Below are positions 34,912-45,839 of a stretch of 64,000 nt of DNA, piece after piece. The translations under genes and the position numbers were made by a program. Below the pieces are notes generated by a model that was not told the DNA's origin, ran no database searches, and saw only the letters and a list, made by a program, of their open reading frames with translations. Numbering within the stretch: the stretch's first letter is position 1; every line of letters begins with the position of its first letter. This stretch comes from Saururus chinensis (taxonomy: Eukaryota; Streptophyta; Magnoliopsida; Piperales; Saururaceae): NCBI GenBank assembly GCA_035235625.1, contig CP141147.1, forward strand, positions 2,456,001 to 2,520,000, given 5' to 3'.

Positions 34912-35865
34912 ATGGCAAGTCATGGTGGGAAAGGGAGAAGAAGAGGAAAAGCGAAGGCGGGTTATGAGCAATGGTCAGCTATGGAAACTAAAGAACTTAT
35001 AAGACTTTTGGTAGATGAAGTAAATAGAGGAAATCGATTGGAGAATGGGACATTTAAAACAAAAGTAATTGAGGAGAATATTCTTCCAAAACTAAATCGG
35101 AAGTTTAATAGTCAGAAGACAGTGACTCATGTAAAAAACAAGTTGAAAATTCTAAAACAAAGGTTTCAACCTGTTAAAGCGTTGATGTTATCAAACTCTA
35201 GATTCAAATGGGATAGGCATGCCCAAAAAATTACTGCTCCGGAAGAAGTGTGGGACGAGTACTTTCAAGTAAGTACTGTATTATTTAATTGCATATCATT
35301 AAGTTGCTTTATATTAGCTAATATGAACATTTTATTTGATTATTATCATTTGCTGTAGGCCAATCCTGATGCAGTGGACTATCGACATGAGTTTGTTGAG
35401 GATTATGATGATTTAAACTTGATTTTTATCAACACCACTACAATTGGAGCTGGTACAACCACTTTATCATCCAGAGGTCTTGACTATGTGGGAAGGGCAA
35501 GCAATTTACATATTGATGGTGATACGTCACCCCCACAAGTTGGCGAATCATCTTCTCATGAACGCCCAGCCCCGGACACTGAACCACCATTGTCTCGTCA
35601 AAGAGCAAATGATTATTCTACATCTGAGATAAGAGATGTTATAGGTCTAATAGGAGCTAATTTTCCCCTCCTTATCGAATCTTTCCAAATTACAAGAAAT
35701 TGGTATGAAGCTGTTGAAGAGATTCCGAACCTTACCTCTGAGTTGAAGTATTTTGCATTTGAATATTTGAACAATGCAACTTTGAAGGAAGCGTTTGTTA
35801 GAATGCCACCAATTGAACGCCGAAAATGGTTGGAGTATAAGCTTCGAAGAAGAAGAGATGATTAG
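34912..35865 (+). CDS. Myb/SANT-like DNA-binding domain protein (LIMYB-like), copy 2, intact
   Basis: Two exons, 34912-35268 and 35359-35865, with a 90-bp GT-AG intron in phase 0, encode 287 residues. Residues 18-118 are the Myb/SANT-like domain: EQWSAMETKELIRLLVDEVN, NRLENGTFKTKVIEENILPK, HVKNKLKILKQRF, FKWDRHAQKITAPEEVWDEY. Exon 2 starts ANPDAVDYRHEFVEDYDDL, the usual extension. An acidic/Ser-rich linker follows, then a C-terminal region (NWYEAVEEIPNLTSELKYFA) and a basic tail (RRKWLEYKLRRRRDD). The domain occurs in L10-interacting MYB-type regulators and in PIF/Harbinger ORF1. No transposase or terminal repeats are visible, so a host or domesticated gene is likelier. TTATAG precedes the ATG, hinting at a 5' UTR intron. 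Function is inferred from the domain only. Confidence 0.82.
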
Positions 35866-37127
35866 AATCTAGACACTTATGTATGTAATTGTTTAATGTT
35901 ATGTACCTTTTTGCTAGAGATTTGACATTATGTACATTTTTAAGTAGACGTAGTAGTTATGGTATTATGTACATGCTTATGAGAATGGTGTATGTGGACG
36001 GCTTTTCTTTTTCAAGGCAACCTGGTTGGCCCAATTCGGTTGTGACACGAGTTCACCCAGTTGGATCATTAATGACCCAACCAGGTCATCGAGCTGTTCA
36101 AAACCCACCTAATTTAGCCCGGAAGACGACCCTTAGCATTGTGTTACTTTAGGGTAGGCGGGCTGAGATTTGCAACCTTGTGATAATCACACGCCACCAA
36201 ATCTCGATCCAATGGCACGCAACATGACGAGTGTTTTTTAGTGCAATTCAGTGTGTATATAATTTTTATCAATGGGTTCCCTATGTATAACAAAAGTGAT
36301 TTACTAAAATGACCCTAGAATGCAGGGTATTACACAAAATATTACACATTTTGCCGGAATGCAAAAAATGGCCTTGCTTATATGGTTACGCCTGCACATG
36401 CGTTATAAAATGACACAACTATCCCTACCAAGCATAAAACCCAAAAACTACTATGCTTCCTTATCTTCTCTTGATACTTTATTATGCTTTCTTATCTTCT
36501 CTTGATACTTTATTTTGATCAGTCTGTACCCATTTCTACCACTGTACTTCCATTCATCGTTGTTGCATCCCCTTATGAACTTCCTCCCCTTGATATTGGC
36601 GGGAAGCCTCTCCTTCCGATCCTAACCTCCAATATCCCCTCATTGGAGGGGAGGCCCCTTAAGAGAAAGCTTTTGATCAACTAGCTCATGATTATTTTGT
36701 GCCTACCTTTGGCCCCTCTAACTTCAGCTAGTTGGAAGTCTAATCTCCCCCATATTTTAATGCCCCTTACACCTAACACTCTCAAATCTACGTCGCATTT
36801 TGACTAGTGAATAGAAAAGCAGAAAAAATAGTCAAGTTTTTATCCTGACCAATTAACTAAACTAGACTCTTAGTGTGGTCAAATACCCAATATGAGACCC
36901 AAGAAATTTTCCTCATTTATTTTCTTTTATGTGAACTCAGATTGCTAAATGAGGTTAGTTTCTAAGAATGTATGGAATTTCTGAAAAAATGTTACTGTCA
37001 GCAAGCATCAACACGTTAGTGCTCACGCCAATGAAATTTTAGGTCACTATTGATAAGCATCGACATTATAGTGCTCATGCTGATGGAATTTTGGGCTATT
37101 ATTGGCAAGCTTCAATACGTCAGTGCT

Positions 37128-40100
37128 TGTAATGTCCGGGAAATTTTCTAAATTCCTGAAGTTGACAACAGGAAATTAGGGTGTTGGACCCCTTGAGCTT
37201 CTTGTAGGAATAACTTATTCATCAGTTAGAGGTGGTAGCTGAATCATATATGGATCAATAATAGACAGAAAGAGCTTCGAAATGCCACCAAGAACGCGCG
37301 ATTTGGAGTCCGGATGAGGGAGATACGACTGTTCGAAGTTGACTATAACGTGTAGGACCCGTTTACCCGAATCGGACGCGTAATTTGCCCGTTTAAGTCA
37401 CATACGGGCCCGATTAATTAAGATGACGAAAATTAATTTTTAGGGCCTAATTATGTGACCAATTTGAGGAGATTCATGCCCAATTAGGGATCCTAATCCA
37501 TGGGAATATAAAAGGTGAATTAGGGCTTCTTGGGGAGGGGGCTTTTACGATGAAGAAAAGGGGAGAATTTTCTGGCGAAACTCCGGCGAAGCATTGGCGA
37601 CGGTGGATCGACAACAACTCGGCCGTTGAGGTAGGATTTCGAGTTAAGATTTGTAGGGAATTCATTAGTTATTTTATTAATTATAATATTAATAACGACT
37701 TTTGCAAATACTGTTCACGTAATTACGTGAACAGTATGCTATTTTTCAATTGGTTGCCGGAATCGGTGTTGAAGGGGGTGCATTGGCCTTGGCCGTGGCT
37801 TTGGCCACGGCGGCCCTCGCGGCGGCAGTTTCGGCTGCCGCTGCTAGCCGCCGGGTCGTAAAAAAAAATAAAAAATAAAATAAGGGGCGGGACTGTGTAG
37901 GCCGGCCGTGCTAACCCTGGCTGCGCAGGCCTGGGCCGCTGCGGCGAAGCCGCCGCCGCCGCCTCATAATCGTTTAAAAAAAGAAGAAGAGAAAATAGGG
38001 AAAGTGGCAGTTTTGGCCACCGGACGGCAGCGGGACCGACGCTATCGGTTCCGCCGTGCGCCGGTGGTCGAAAAACCAATGAGCCGCCATCCCACCGCCG
38101 TGGTAGGGGGTGGCGCTGCTAGAGGCCGTTCGGCCTCTAGCCTATTGCAGGGAAGATGACCCTCGCAGGTTGTCTGCTCCATGGACCGGGTCGGGTAACC
38201 CGACCCGATCCGGTCCGGTCCTATTTTTTTTAAAAAAGAACAATTCACATTCCCTAAACCGCGTCCGGTTCAGGGGGTTAAAAGTGTCAAACAAATTCTA
38301 GAAAAATACTCATGTACCTGGAAAGGTTTGGGACTATTCTGACTGAGTTTCAGCTTGGGGAAAAATCCCAGAGACTGTGGAATGACCTTTTCACCCCTAG
38401 TAGTTAATTATCATATAATATTCACTTACCCTATTTTTGGGGCTCCGGTTCAGGGGCCTATGAGTTGATCCATAAATTGGGAAAATTCTCAATGAAAGTT
38501 TAATGAGTAAATTAATTATAGGACAAATCGCATAGTGAGGAAAAATCCCAGTGAGCGGTTAAGTGACTTTTTTGTCCTTAAGGTTTATCGTAAATCATTA
38601 ACGACCCCATCACACGCCAGGAAAATTACACAGGGTCCATGAAGTCAAGTAGTACCCTTGACCCTAATTTTGGACCCATTAGATGTTATTAAGGCCTTAA
38701 ACCAAATGACAGAAATACCCCTTTGAGTGGACCCGCCCACATTCGTGTGAATGGAAGTGTGAGTCAGTCTAAGAGTGGAGCCTTGTGAGAGGTCAATGAC
38801 TTAAATAAATAGAGGGGCAGTAAAATGACTAGAATGACCAAATGGAGGGTATCATACCCTAGGTTGTAAAATTACCCTAACGCCCTTAGGGGCAATATAT
38901 TCTGTTTCTATCGAAACGAATGACCTAGTGAATCAAGAGTTAGGGTACCCTATAAATGACATCAAAAGGAAGGAGTATGACCAGTAAGTGACACGAAGGC
39001 CTTGTCGGGTCACAGTGTCATGAGAAATAAGGGGTAGAACCCTAATTCTCAGGTTTAAAGCAGCGAATTTTACATGTCTGCAATCAAGTGCATCGATCGA
39101 CTAGAGTGTCATAGATGTAACTCACAGGATGCGCTAGAGTTGTTTACACTCTTGAGCTTGAACTAGTTAAGCCCTAGCCCTGCAAATGAGTGCAACAGGT
39201 CTTTATTCATTCTTTACTCATTGGTGTGAATGTATGTTATTTATGTTGATTATGTTGGTGCATGCTTGTATTGTTAATGTTTTAATTTATATTGATAACT
39301 TAATGTTAATGAAGTTTAATCAAGAGACATGGGTTGTCGTTGGATTGGGGGAGAACATCTAATCAAGATAAAGACTAAAATACCCTCTTTAGGGTTGGGA
39401 CCAGTTCATGGAGTGAACGAGGCCCTGACATAGAATTTTACCTTGGTTAATGAACCGAGGATGGTTGTGGGATGTTCTTTGAGTCATAGCTCAGTGGATG
39501 AGCTATTTATTAGGCTGATTCACAAGGTGAAGAGGACCCAAATGGTTGAGCGAATACTTGACTGGATGAAAATAATCTAGTCTAATTTTCAGATGTTTCG
39601 GGGAGTCAATAGTCATAAGGACCTGAGGCTTCTATTGATACATTAGTAATGTCTCATAAGACATTTTCTCCCAGCGTTGGGAAGGTGGAGATTGCGATAT
39701 GCTTCTTCATCGCCACGACGGTTTGGGTATTGACCAGAGGGTCTTTACCGCGGGTCTCCCGTAGGTCTTCCCAGGACTATTTAGTACGTACGAAAAGTAG
39801 AGTTACATGAGCATCATGGAAAACTTGTGTTTCTTGCCAATCTGTGTCCATGAGTACAGTTGGGATCCTCTTCCCCAGATTCGTGGCAGGCTATTGAGAG
39901 CCCTGGGGATTTAGGTCAAACTGCTGTTAAGCAGTCTACTCCAAGGTTGGAGTACTTTGTTTGGGGATTTCTCGAGGGGCGAGTCATCTCTGAGTTATAG
40001 ATTTGATAGTAATAATTATCGAACAAGGAATGTGAGATAATTAACAACATTATTTGATATTGCTTGTTAATTAGACAAGTGAAACGATTAAATGACTTAC

Positions 40101-40720
40101 TAAAATGTAGGTTAAATATACTTAAGCATTGCATGTGTGGTGCTATGCTTATTAGGATAGAGTAGTTTCTAGGCAGAACTATGTCTGGATCCGATCTTGT
40201 TGGAAACATTGGAGATGTTGTCTGATGAGTACGTAGGCAACTAACATCGGGTGATGTTGACCCAATCCGAAAAATATTAATAAAACCTTTTGTCCTTTGG
40301 AAGCTCTTCTCCTAAAGGCGGAGATGCTCCATTGTGGTTGTGGTTGTGGTTGTTGTTTGGTTTGGTTTGCTTTGTTGCAGGTTTTCGAGGCGACAACGAG
40401 TGAGACCAAGATTGACGCGTATAGGATGCAGTTTCTTTGTGTCTGCAACTCTGGTACGTATGTGTACCTTTAGCGTGAGAGTCAACTTGTTATTTATTTT
40501 TAGACGGATGATGGACTTGTACTTAGATGGATGAGCTGTTCTTTATGAATTTTTAGACGTTAAATAATATCATATGATTTGATATCCGTATTTGTGAACC
40601 CCAGTTATCATGATCTGGATCTTTAATCGAATGGTTTGTTTTGTATTTAAGAAAGAAAAAAAAATAACTACTTACTGTTTGTGCTATTTAAAAATGCTTT
40701 TAAAAATCCGGGTCGTGACA
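37128..40720 (+). mobile_element. Solo LTR-like element, family L1, plus orientation (3593 bp)
   Basis: Exact 5-bp target duplication GTGCT at 37123-37127 and 40721-40725. The ends are TGTAATGTCCGGGAAATTTT and AATCCGGGTCGTGACA. The sister duplication has the empty site, ATGCT followed by TGAG, at 47057-47065, which proves insertion. A TATA box (TATAAAAG, 37507-37514) lies 379 bases in. The middle (about 37,740-38,230) is GC-rich and differs from the copy at 55221. No gag-pol and no internal LTR pair were seen. The long LTR and TGTAA.../...GTGACA ends suggest a Tekay/Del-like chromovirus, which is inference. Confidence 0.9.
37708..37737. repeat. 30-bp perfect palindrome inside the solo LTR
   Basis: Each half reads ATACTGTTCACGTAA on its own strand, with no spacer. 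The equivalent place in the 11728-14560 element (13999-14030) keeps the core CGTAATTACG with imperfect arms. The 55221 copy has only a decayed version (about 55,835-55,862). Confidence 0.9.
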
Positions 40721-40787
40721 GTGCTTGAGTCGGTAAAGTACAATTTTTACTGTTGGTAACCATCGACGGGTCAGTGAAAACTGTTCA

Positions 40788-41071
40788 TGTAACAACCTGA
40801 TTTTTCAGAGAAATATTTTTATATAATCAAATTATCTTAGTAGACTTGCATAAAATACATCTCATACTAAAATATTCTTACTACATAGAATTTCTCAAGA
40901 GAATCCAGTTGTTCCATTTCCCATGACCTTCGGTTAGGTTGATTATCATGTCAAATTCTCTTGTGGCAATCTATGTAGTGAGGATATCTTAGTACTAGAT
41001 GTATTTTATGCCAATCTAGTAAGATAATTTGATTATATAAAAAAATTCCTTTGGAAAATCGAGTGATTACA
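40788..41071 (+). mobile_element. 284-bp fold-back LTR-like remnant followed by a primer-binding-site-like sequence (copy 1)
   Basis: Starts TGTAACAACCTGATTTTTC and ends GAGTGATTACA. Its two halves are inverted copies of each other (ATATAATCAAATTATCTTAG near both ends). Directly after it, TAGTATCAGAG resembles the plant initiator-Met primer-binding site TGGTATCAGAGC. No target duplication was found, which fits one LTR of a longer, broken element. Confidence 0.55.
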
Positions 41072-41145
41072 AAATAGTATCAGAGGTAGGTTTCGATCCT
41101 GGGACTTGTGGGTTATGGGCCTGTACATAAAATTTGGACTAAATT

Positions 41146-41873
41146 ATTTTAAATCTTTGAAAAATCATATCTTCCTCATCTAACCTCTATTTTCACGTTC
41201 TTTGTACCATGATGACGGGCTCAAAATTTACTTTATATTTGAATAGGTTTTACACTCAAACTTACTATGTTAGGGGAGAAATTAGAAACATAAGGTACTA
41301 GGGTCAAAATTACCGGTCGTTACACTCTACCCACCTTGAAATAGAACTTCGTCCTTGAAGTTCACTGTGTACTAAACATGTTATTACAATCCATACCTCT
41401 TAAAAAAAACTTCATCCTCAAAGTTTGCTAAATTTAATATGCTCGAGCTTTACAACTCTGATGTTTTTAAATCATTCATTTTTTCCCTTGAAAATCCGTC
41501 AAAACTCTTTAAATACCTTTGAAAACATTGAGTCTTGTGCGTATTATATATAAAACTGAGACAATTGATGTGGCCAACATCAACTCGTCCCATTCCACAT
41601 AATCTCTACTCAAGAGCCCAATAGTAAAAATTTAATTAAAAAATCAACCTCTCGGTCGTAGTCTAATGAGATGATAACTAGATTTGTTTTTTAATCTTTG
41701 AAAAATCATATCTCCATCATCCGGCCTCTATATTTCAAGTTCTTCATACAACAATGACGAGCTCAAAGTTTATTTTATATTTAAATAGGTTTCACTCTCA
41801 AACTTACTATGTAAGGGGAGAAATTAGATACATAAGATATTAGGGTCAAAATTATCCGTCATTATAGTTCAAC
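41146..41873 (-). mobile_element. Gypsy-like 3' fragments on the minus strand (copy 1)
   Basis: Two direct copies of about 185 bp (41146-41330 and 41690-41873) read, on the minus strand, from TGTAACGACCGGTAATTTTG or a decayed form. Just upstream of the first, the minus strand reads a Gypsy-like pol end (NFEDEVLFQGG type) and a purine tract AAGGTGGGTAGAG, as expected for the end of pol, the polypurine tract and the start of a 3' LTR. The rest of the element is missing. Confidence 0.5.
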
Positions 41874-43800
41874 TTGCCAATGGGCGTGAAATTGTCGAAT
41901 GGTGGGTTACTTTTGGTTTCGGAAGTAGTTATGCACAAGATTTTTAGTCATGGACAATGACCAAATATCTTTTCAAATTAAATGGGCCAACCTAAATGGC
42001 CCTAAGGCCCATTTCAGAAAACCTAGGGCCTCGTCCTATAAAAAGTCAGTGCCATAAAAAAAAGAACCAAAAGTCATATCTTTTCCTTCTTTCCCTTTCA
42101 TATTTTCACACAAAGCTTGTTTTTGGTCGAACTCTAGATCCAAAAATCTTTTCTTTCTTTATTTCTCTTCCAATATTAAACTATGGCTTTCTTCTTAGGG
42201 TTGTGGAGTCTTTAATATGAGAGGAACTCCATTATTTTTTCAATTCATCATTAAGTAGGTTATTTATAGTTAAGGTTTTTATGATCTTGTCTAGGTGATT
42301 GTTTTGTGGAAAGCATGGGATTTGCACAAGAACCACAAAGTAAGGGATGTTCATCTTCAATCTTCATGGATATGGTGACCTAAACCTTGCATTTCAGAGT
42401 GTTATTTATATGTTGATTAGGAGTTTTTAATCATTTTTTGGTTGAGATTAATATGTAATTAGTCAATTGCTTAAATATGTGATTGTCTCTATTTTGGAAT
42501 CAAGACTATGTTTAAGATACTTTTACTTTGATTTTTTATCTCCAAAATTTCTATGGAAGTAGTATATCATGTATAGATCGAACCCTAGTTTTTGAAAATT
42601 TTCTTGAATATTATATATTTATAGAATTGTTTGGAATATGTGCTATACATTGAGACAATTCTATGTTTTTGTGTTTAGAAGCGTGTTTAAGAAGGAAAAC
42701 ATATGAATTTTGGCTCTTTCTTTTTTTTATGGTTACATATATGTATTATGAGCATTCTTAAAAATTTTAAGTCATTTTGAGCACCATAAGTGGATGGCAT
42801 GACCATAAATTGCAAAAATGGATAGTTCTGGCAGAATTACACAATCTCATTAATTGGATTATGAAAATTATTTTTTGCACTTACTTTTATATGATATATT
42901 TTTATATTATATTTAAGACTATAATGTAAGTTCCTATAACGTTTCACATTGATTGGAGTGCATATACTATTTTTTTCCTAAAATGTACAAGTTAAAAGTT
43001 GATGATTGTGTCAATTGGGGATTTTTAGCATTTTATCTTCATTAAAGATATGCATATGACATGTTAGGAAATTCTTTTAATATATTCATTTTAGGTAGGG
43101 TGGGAAAAATGGGATAAAGCATAACGTGTAAGCAAGATGATCCAAACTAAATGTTTGGGGCATAGAGACTAAAGACGCTCAAAATCCACCATAAAAAAGG
43201 TTGAGGCATGAGTCCATGACTCCTCTATTGGAGAGGGTGAGAATATAATTAAAATTCAATATAGAGAAACTAAGAGCTCAAGATCCCCCACATGTAGGTT
43301 GAGGTGTGTGGCCAAAATACCACTCGTAGGAGAGGTTGAGAGTACTAAACATAAATTTTTTGGAAATTATTAAAAAACTTTACTTTCGGGCCCATATTGA
43401 GTATTAGGGCCCAATAACTATTTTTCTTAAATTTAAATCATTTTGAGTTGGAATTGTTCAAGTGAGGTTTAAAGTATTTGTTAGGGCTCTAAGAGATGAA
43501 CGTATCGAGCCCAAGAACACATAAATCAGAAATTGGGATTGTCGACTACAACCTCAAAAAGCAAGTTGTGGGTAGGCCCCACTTTAAAATTTTGAAATAA
43601 GATACCCATTGCATTGTCTTGTTTTGAAAGGTTCATTGATATGAGTGCAACAGTACTAAGAATATACAAATCCGAGTTTGGGGCACAAAGTTACGCCTAT
43701 TTTAAAATTTAAAAATTCTAACCAGAATCTAGCCGTTGAAAGAGCAAACTTAACTAATTCGAAGGCACTCCACGCTGTGGAAGGGTCCATTTTTGAGTTA
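41874..43800. other. Noncoding part of the duplication unit, LTR-like
   Basis: Contains a promoter-like CCTATAAAAAGTCAG near 42032 and a pyrimidine-rich leader, suggesting part of a retroelement LTR or leader. Ends are not identifiable. It aligns with 48,190-50,160. Confidence 0.35.
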
Positions 43801-43804
43801 AAAA

Positions 43805-44640
43805 GGTCATTTCATCCATCTTTCCTCCTATGCAATGAAGGTCTCAAATAAAAAAGCAGAGCTTGTAAAATCATATACATTGCCTTAAAGCCATGAAATG
43901 ACAATTTATTTACTAAAAACCCACAAGAAAAATGATCACAGTTTCTTCTCCACAGCATGGTCTCGTCAGCCATTATATCAACTTCTACAACTATTTCATC
44001 GACTTTGGTCTTCAGAAGGATTTTGCCTCCATTAGGATATTGAAATTATGTCAATGATGACCCTTTGAAAATTGGTGTCGGTGGGTGGAGATATGCCACT
44101 AAGTAGTTTAGCTGGTCAATGTTGAAATACTCATCTTCGAGATGGATGAGAGGGGTATTGTGGATGAGTAACGAGATGAAATGGAAAATATATTTAGCAT
44201 TTCCTCCTATTGCTTTTCAACAATGTCCTTCTTACTTACCTAGAAAGTGAGTGTTTCAGCATTGACCTTGCTAAACTGTACAGTGTCATATCTCTACCCA
44301 CCACGCCATTTTTCTAAGAGTCATAATCGGGCATGATTTCAAAATTCAAAGTCCCCAATGGAGGCTTAAACCTTCTGGTGGCTGAAGTTAATGAAGTAGT
44401 TATAGAAGTTGATCTTTTGGTTGACGAGACTGTGCTCATGGAGAAGAAAAGGTTATCAATTTTCTTGAGGGTCTTTAGTAAAAAATTTACATTTTATGGC
44501 TTTAGGGTAATGGATATGTTTTTACAAGCTCTGCCTTTTCATTCAAGACATTCATTGCACATGAGGAAAGATGCATGGAGCGACTTTGGATAGATGGTGC
44601 ACACTGTAGAATGGTCACATGGTTTTTTGATATATAATAG
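43805..44640. repeat. Long inverted repeat (copy 1), arms of about 250-300 bp
   Basis: Arm 1 (about 43805-44060), read on the minus strand, aligns with arm 2 (about 44330-44640) on the plus strand. Aligned pairs include GTTGATATAATGGCTGACGA with GTTGATCTTTTGGTTGACGA, and TTTTACAAGCTCTGC in both. The spacer is about 270 bp. Arm 2 holds an 86-codon open frame, but the second copy has a stop inside it, so coding is doubtful. Confidence 0.8.
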
Positions 44641-45217
44641 AAGAGAATATATGTCAAACTTGAGTCTTAAAAAACTGATAGGGTGCATGGAAGAAAAACC
44701 CATAGAGTATGTCTTATGTCCACAAAATTGCCGATATGGATTATGTTCCTTGTCCATGGATCATCTTATGACAAATAAGTGCGTACAATAATTGACATTG
44801 ACATTAATGACCATAAAATGGAAGATATATTACTTTTCTCAATTGGAGAAGCTGATAATAAGAGTGAAAATTTTATAAAGGAAAAATTGTCCTCAAATAT
44901 GTAGATAAGAAGCCCGCTCATCAAGAATCTATGATATTCCTGCCTTGACCCCTTTTGACCATCGTATAAAGGTAATCTTAAAAAGTACCCTCATCATCAT
45001 CAATTTTGAGGCAACTGTAGAGTAAATTCCCATCGGTGATGGTTCTAATCTAGATTTCATCACTGTGGAGTGTATTCCCAACTCTAGAAGGCTTTTGAAG
45101 TGTTCAAAAGCCAGATGTCCTTATATGAGGACTTGGCTCTTGCAAGTCCCCTTCAAAGGATTTTTTGTAGTACCTTTCTATTTTATATCTTCTTATGAAG
45201 GGCTATGAGTCATCCCA

Positions 45218-45839
45218 CTCCTCGACTTCATGTCTAGATATGCAAATATAAACCTAAAATAAGTCAGATCCAATTTTTATAGTTGGCAATCGGTAGAGGC
45301 TTTCAGCATTATGCGGTCGGATTTCGGCATTCAACAATTGGAAGTCTTATACTATGCAACAACCACCTTCTCCACTTATAACTTGTCATCAACAACTAAG
45401 TGGGAAAGAGCAGGTAGGAGTTCCTCCTCATCCTTCAACGTGTAGAAAAAAAGTTCTAGCCGAGTCATGTCCATGTGGCATTCTCCTTTTGGGCTACATC
45501 AGCTTCCGCATCCCTGGCGGCATCCTCCTCTATCATGGCTCTCTCCTCTTCATGTCTATTTCTAAAGGTTGGGGTTAGTTATGTTCTTCAGAATTGTTTC
45601 TATTCTTCCTACTAGTAATCCAGTAGTTTGTATATATTCTTCCTAACTCCTAGTAATCCAATAATTTCTGGTTTTTTGTTGATGAAGAATAGATGATGAT
45701 TAGAAGAAAAATGAGGGTATTAAGTATAGGGTGAAAAGTGTAGAAGGAATGAGAAGCATATCATTATTATGGAATACGTAGTTTCTGTTACCACTGTAGA
45801 TTTTCTGGGTAACTAGAAAACTAGGAAACTAGATAAATT
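45218..45839. other. Junction between the duplication copies, with an inverted segment
   Basis: Positions about 45224-45366 are the reverse complement of 59659-59806 (CCGATTGCCAACTATAAAAA and its inverse mark the pair). The rest, to 45839, is unique sequence with one short frame at 45354 that is not convincing as a gene. Confidence 0.7.

Larger units (their letters stand above)
31250..35868 (+). repeat. Tandem duplication carrying the Myb/SANT-like gene
   Basis: Unit 1 (about 31250-33072) and unit 2 (about 33073-35868) align from a shared upstream region (GTTCACAG(G)AGTGTGAAAT) through both exons. Unit 2 has an extra segment of about 0.89 kb at roughly 33,826-34,712 that includes a Stowaway MITE. 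Unit 1 stops inside exon 2, where the sequence jumps back to the start of unit 2. Confidence 0.85.
35881..45217. repeat. Tandem segmental duplication, copy 1 (about 5.74 kb plus inserted solo LTR)
   Basis: Aligns with 45840-59656 along its whole length once insertions are removed. It starts GTATGTAATTG(T/C)TTAATGTT just past the Myb gene stop codon and ends at GGGCTATGAGTCATCCCA. It is noncoding: it holds LTR remnants, a long inverted repeat and no intact gene. The 37128-40725 insertion is present here and absent from copy 2. Confidence 0.9.

Noticed and set aside
32207..35865. PIF/Harbinger transposon suggested by two Myb/SANT-like genes
   Set aside because: No DDE transposase, terminal inverted repeats or TTA/TAA target sites were seen; the two genes are explained by tandem duplication.
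36001..36170. Possible gene fragment with 87-codon open frame after the Myb gene
   Set aside because: In copy 2 of the duplication the frame is disrupted, and the segment is dominated by an inverted repeat (ACCTGGTTGG / CCAACCAGGT).
45354..45578. 74-codon open frame between the duplication copies
   Set aside because: Part lies in the inverted segment and there is no recognisable domain or splice support.
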